DNA from: Rhizobacter sp.
GTDB taxonomy: Bacteria; Pseudomonadota; Gammaproteobacteria; Burkholderiales; Burkholderiaceae_C
Direction: 5' to 3'
NCBI GenBank assembly: GCA_025359585.1
Contig: JANYFX010000677.1
Span: forward strand, 1-17,525
Length of the DNA stretch: 17,525 bases
Part shown: one piece after another, positions 15,009 to 17,525 of the stretch
Position numbering within the stretch: position 1 is the first letter of the stretch
How the letters are laid out: the number at the start of each line of letters is the position of its first letter
Program-made: the position numbers and the translations under genes
The notes under the pieces: model-generated
What the model was told of the DNA's origin: nothing
Database searches by the model: none
Seen by the model: the letters and a program-made list of their open reading frames with translations, nothing else

Positions 15009-16010
15009 ATGCAAGCGATCCTGACCGTCACGATTCCCTTCTTCGCGCTGGTGCTGCTGGGCTACTTCGCGGCGCAGCGGCGCTGGATGCCGGAATCGGC
15101 GATCCCCGGGCTGAACGCCTACGTGCTGTATTACGCGCTGCCGTGCATGCTGTTCAGGTTCGGCTCGAGCATGCCGTTCGCGCGGCTCATCGACCCGCTG
15201 CTGATCGCGCTGTACACGACCTGCGCGTTGCTGATGATCGCGATCACGGTCGCGGTGACGCTGCGCCGCCGCGAAGGCGGCCCCGGCGTCGATCTGAAAG
15301 ACGCTTCTTTCGGCGCGCTGGTCGCGGCCTTTCCCAACGCCGGCTTCATGGGCGTGCCGCTGCTCGTGGCGCTGCTCGGCGACAACGCGGCCGGCCCGGT
15401 GATCGGCGCGATCCTGGTCGACCTGATCCTGACCAGCACGCTGTGCCTCGCGCTGGCCCAGGCAAGCGGCCACCGTTCGGTCGGCGACGACCAGCGTTCG
15501 ATGCTCGCCGCCGCCGCCCTGTCGCTGCGCGGCGCTCTGACCAACCCGCTGCCGTGGGCGATCGTCATCGGCGCCTTGTTCGCTGCACTCGACCGCGAAC
15601 TGCCGGGGCCGATCGCGCAGATCGTGCGCATGCTCGGCGAATCGGCTGCGCCGGTGGCCTTGTTCACGATCGGCGCGGTCTTGTCGCGCGCCGGCCGGCA
15701 TGGGCACTCGAAAACGCCGCCGCGCGACTATGTTCCAGTCGCGCTGCTGAAGCTGGTCGTGCACCCGGCACTGATCTTCGGCATCGGCGCGGGTGCGACG
15801 GCGCTCGGCGCGCCGGTGTCGACCTTCGGCTTGATGGTGCTGACGCTGGTGGCCGCCCTGCCGAGCGCGAGCAACGTCTCGGTGCTGGCCGAGCGTTACG
15901 GCGCCGACAACGGCCGCGTGACGCGGATCATCATGGCCTCGACCGTGCTCGCTTTCGCGAGCTTCTCGGTGCTGGCCTGGCTGTTCGGGGTGGGCGCAGC
16001 GGCGAAGTGA
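15009..16010 (+). CDS. AEC family transporter (auxin-efflux-carrier type permease)
   Basis: The product (333 residues) is an inner-membrane protein with about ten hydrophobic segments in the AEC/BART layout: five N-terminal helices, a short hydrophilic middle (about 153-170), then five more. Typical features are MQAILTVTIPFFALVLLGYF at the N terminus, YVLYYALPCMLF with the unwound-helix Pro, AAFPNAGFMGVPLL (the conserved NxGFxGxP type motif) and LPSASNVSVLAERYG in the second half. Bacterial AEC members carry organic anions such as malonate or malate; the substrate here cannot be told. A TTG at 14991 would add six residues, but the ATG at 15009 matches the family N terminus. The GntR gene lies 105 bases downstream, so regulation by it is possible but not shown. 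Confidence 0.88.
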   Translation: MQAILTVTIPFFALVLLGYFAAQRRWMPESAIPGLNAYVLYYALPCMLFRFGSSMPFARLIDPLLIALYTTCALLMIAITVAVTLRRREGGPGVDLKDASFGALVAAFPNAGFMGVPLLVALLGDNAAGPVIGAILVDLILTSTLCLALAQASGHRSVGDDQRSMLAAAALSLRGALTNPLPWAIVIGALFAALDRELPGPIAQIVRMLGESAAPVALFTIGAVLSRAGRHGHSKTPPRDYVPVALLKLVVHPALIFGIGAGATALGAPVSTFGLMVLTLVAALPSASNVSVLAERYGADNGRVTRIIMASTVLAFASFSVLAWLFGVGAAAK

Positions 16011-16090
16011 CAGTACTCGGCGCAACGCCGGGTTGAAGCTGCTGCAGGCGCCCGGGTTTCACCGGATGTCGCCACCGCTCTCATCGGCTA

Positions 16091-16107
16091 CTGTATACAG
16101 AGTACAG
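16091..16107. promoter_or_regulatory. GntR/FadR-type operator ahead of the regulator gene
   Basis: CTGTATACAG at 16091-16100 is a perfect palindrome whose core TGTATACA fits the published FadR-subfamily consensus (yGTM-KACry). A further inverted half, GTACAG at 16102-16107, pairs with the first CTGTA arm at wider spacing. The site sits 16 bases before the GntR start codon and overlaps TATACA, a possible -10. Autorepression of the regulator and dioxygenase unit is the obvious inference. Confidence 0.65.
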
Positions 16108-16115
16108 AATCTCCA

Positions 16116-16799
16116 ATGACCGCCCAACTCGTCAAACTGCAAGCATCGCCCGACCTCGTCGACCAGGTCTACCAGGCGCTGCTCGACGCGATCAGCGACG
16201 GCTCGCTCGCCCCCGGCGCGCGCATCACCCAGGAAGACCTGGCCGAGCGGCTCGCCGTCTCGCGCCAGCCGGTGCTGCAGGCGCTGCGCTTGTTGAAAAA
16301 AGACGGCCTCGTGTCCGACGCGCCCGGCCGCGGCCTGCTGGTCGCACCGCTCGACGCCGGCTGGATCGCCCACACCTACCAGGTGCGCGGCGCGCTCGAT
16401 GTGCTCGCCGCGCGCCTGGCCGCCAAACAACGCGCCCTGCTCGACCCGCGCCTGATCGAACAAGGCCGGCGCGCTGCACGCGGGCGCAACGTCAAGGCCA
16501 TGATCGAAGCCGACATGGCGTTCCACAGCGCGATCTACGCCGCCTCGGGCAACCCGCTGATCGAGGCGACAGCGCAGTTGCACTGGGTCCACCTGAAGCG
16601 TGTGATGGGCGCCGTGCTGCAGGTCTCGGCCCAGCGCGAACCGATCTGGGACGAACACGCCGCGATCGCCGGGGCAATAGGCGCCGGCGATGCGAAGCTC
16701 GCCGTCCGACTCATCGAACAACACGGCGAGCACGCCAGCGAAACCTTGCTGGCGCGGCTCGGCGCCGTTCTCAACCCCCCCTCTAGGAGCAGCTCATGA
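16116..16799 (+). CDS. GntR family transcriptional regulator, FadR/FCD subfamily
   Basis: The product (227 residues) is a ligand-responsive DNA-binding protein. Residues about 12-78 form the winged helix-turn-helix (ITQEDLAERLAVSRQPVLQ, then ALRLLKKDGLV). Residues about 88-215 form the all-helical FCD domain. The usual FCD metal and ligand residues are visible: D133 and H137 in DMAFH, H181 in DEHAAI, and H203 in EQHGEH, so the effector is probably a carboxylate bound through a metal. A consensus operator lies directly upstream. The stop overlaps the dioxygenase start as ATGA, so the regulator and its probable target are co-transcribed and coupled. The effector cannot be read from sequence. 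Confidence 0.92.
   Translation: MTAQLVKLQASPDLVDQVYQALLDAISDGSLAPGARITQEDLAERLAVSRQPVLQALRLLKKDGLVSDAPGRGLLVAPLDAGWIAHTYQVRGALDVLAARLAAKQRALLDPRLIEQGRRAARGRNVKAMIEADMAFHSAIYAASGNPLIEATAQLHWVHLKRVMGAVLQVSAQREPIWDEHAAIAGAIGAGDAKLAVRLIEQHGEHASETLLARLGAVLNPPSRSSS
16785..16789 (+). promoter_or_regulatory. Shine-Dalgarno site of the dioxygenase gene
   Basis: AGGAG lies inside the GntR coding end and stops six bases before the ATG at 16796. It is the strongest ribosome-binding site in the window and fixes that start, suggesting the dioxygenase is made at higher level than the regulator. Confidence 0.75.
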
Positions 16800-17525
16800 A
16801 ACTCAGCGCAGCCCAGCACGAACAGTTCGACCGCGACGGTTACCTTTTCTTCCCGGCCCTGTTCAACGCCGACGAAACCCGAACGCTGACCGATGCCGTG
16901 CCCGAGATCTACAGCCGGCGCGAGGCCTACAACGTGCGCGAAAAAGGCAAGGACGCGGTGCGCACCAACTTCGCCGCGCACATGTACAGCGAGCCTTTCG
17001 CCAAGCTGGCGCGCCACCCGCGCATGGTCGGGCCGGTGCAGGAACTGCTGGGCGAAGAGCTCTACATGCACCAGTTCAAGATCAACGGCAAGATGGCCTT
17101 CGAAGGCGACGTGTGGCAGTGGCACCAGGACTACGGCACCTGGCTCAACGACGACCAGATGCCGACCGAGCGTGCGATGAACGTGGCGATCTTTCTCGAT
17201 GACGTGAGCGAGTACAACGGCCCGCTGATGTTCATTCGCGGCAGCCACAAGCGCGGCGTGATCGACGCGAAGCACGACCTCACGACCACGAGTTACCCGC
17301 TGTGGACCGTCGACAACGCGCTGATCGCCCAACTGGTCGAGCGCTCGGGCGGCTCGGGCAGCTTCGACGCGCAGGGCCGGCACGTCGACGGCGGCATCAT
17401 CTCGCCGAAGGGCCCGGCCGGCTCGATGATCCTGTTCCACAGCTGCCTGGTGCACGCCTCGGGCGCCAACCTTTCGCCGCACAACCGGGTCAGCGTCTAC
17501 CTGAGCCTGTGCGCGGTCAGCAACC
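16796..17525 (+). CDS. PhyH family Fe(II)/2-oxoglutarate dioxygenase, EctD-like (3' end missing)
   Basis: The 243 visible residues match the phytanoyl-CoA dioxygenase superfamily and most resemble ectoine hydroxylase (EctD). The iron triad is visible as H110 and D112 in WQWHQDYGTW and H220 in LVHASGANLSPHNR. R231 is the likely 2-oxoglutarate anchor. EYNGPLMFIRGSHKRG is also EctD-like. The EctD signature WHxDxxTWxxxDxMP is retained, but the flanking residues differ (Tyr-Gly for Phe-Glu). Family members hydroxylate a small substrate with O2 and release succinate and CO2. No ectoine synthesis genes are in view and the partner is a GntR regulator, so the substrate may not be ectoine. The frame is open at the window edge; EctD proteins are about 300 residues long, so some 50 may be missing. 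Confidence 0.88.
   Translation, partial: MKLSAAQHEQFDRDGYLFFPALFNADETRTLTDAVPEIYSRREAYNVREKGKDAVRTNFAAHMYSEPFAKLARHPRMVGPVQELLGEELYMHQFKINGKMAFEGDVWQWHQDYGTWLNDDQMPTERAMNVAIFLDDVSEYNGPLMFIRGSHKRGVIDAKHDLTTTSYPLWTVDNALIAQLVERSGGSGSFDAQGRHVDGGIISPKGPAGSMILFHSCLVHASGANLSPHNRVSVYLSLCAVSN

Noticed and set aside
16011..16090. Terminator after the AEC gene
   Set aside because: Short CCGG/CCCGGG words are present but I could not form a convincing stem followed by a T-run.
1..17525. CRISPR arrays, insertion sequences, tRNA or rRNA genes, prophage or defence cassettes
   Set aside because: I saw no spaced repeats, transposase motifs, RNA gene signatures or composition shift that would support any of these.

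Overview
The window is GC-rich throughout, with strong G/C preference at third codon positions and long open shadow frames on the opposite strand. Gene content (Rep helicase, AEC carrier, FCD-type GntR regulator, several c-di-GMP enzymes, DUF1800/DUF1501 pair) suggests a chromosomal segment of a betaproteobacterium, probably Burkholderiales of the Rubrivivax/Leptothrix/Methylibium kind. That placement is inferred from composition and family resemblance, not from a search. I see no rRNA, tRNA, CRISPR, insertion sequence or phage gene, and base use looks uniform.

Layout. 1-742, minus strand: the first codons of an unidentified gene at the left edge, then a YhhN/TMEM86-type lysoplasmalogenase. 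743-986: a divergent control region with a perfect hairpin. 987-4336, plus: a DUF1800 lipoprotein with a long Pro/Ala tether, followed 11 bases later by a Tat-exported DUF1501 protein. 4337-4566: a non-coding leader holding several perfect palindromes and a possible 23-codon upstream ORF. 4567-11245, plus: a three-gene c-di-GMP operon whose genes overlap by ATGA. It encodes a MASE3-PAS-GGDEF-EAL protein and two paralogous diguanylate cyclases with exported TPR domains, one membrane segment and a GGEEF domain. 11285-12211, minus: a zinc-ribbon, single-membrane-pass protein of unknown role, convergent with the operon. 12289-14385, minus: the Rep DNA helicase. 14386-14695: a 310-base divergent spacer. 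14696-14971, plus: a 91-residue unknown protein. 15009-16010, plus: an AEC permease. 16116 to the right edge, plus: a GntR/FCD regulator behind a near-ideal GntR operator, overlapping by ATGA an EctD-like Fe(II)/2-oxoglutarate dioxygenase cut off by the window end.

How the genes work together. Three units stand out. The DUF1800/DUF1501 pair is a widely recurring but functionally unassigned exported couple. The c-di-GMP operon co-produces two periplasm-sensing cyclases and one dual-domain enzyme, and looks like one signalling module reading two extracytoplasmic inputs. The GntR/dioxygenase pair looks like a self-regulated catabolic or modification unit. Nothing in the window is clearly a new class of system; the c-di-GMP operon, the exported pair and the regulator/dioxygenase unit deserve most attention.
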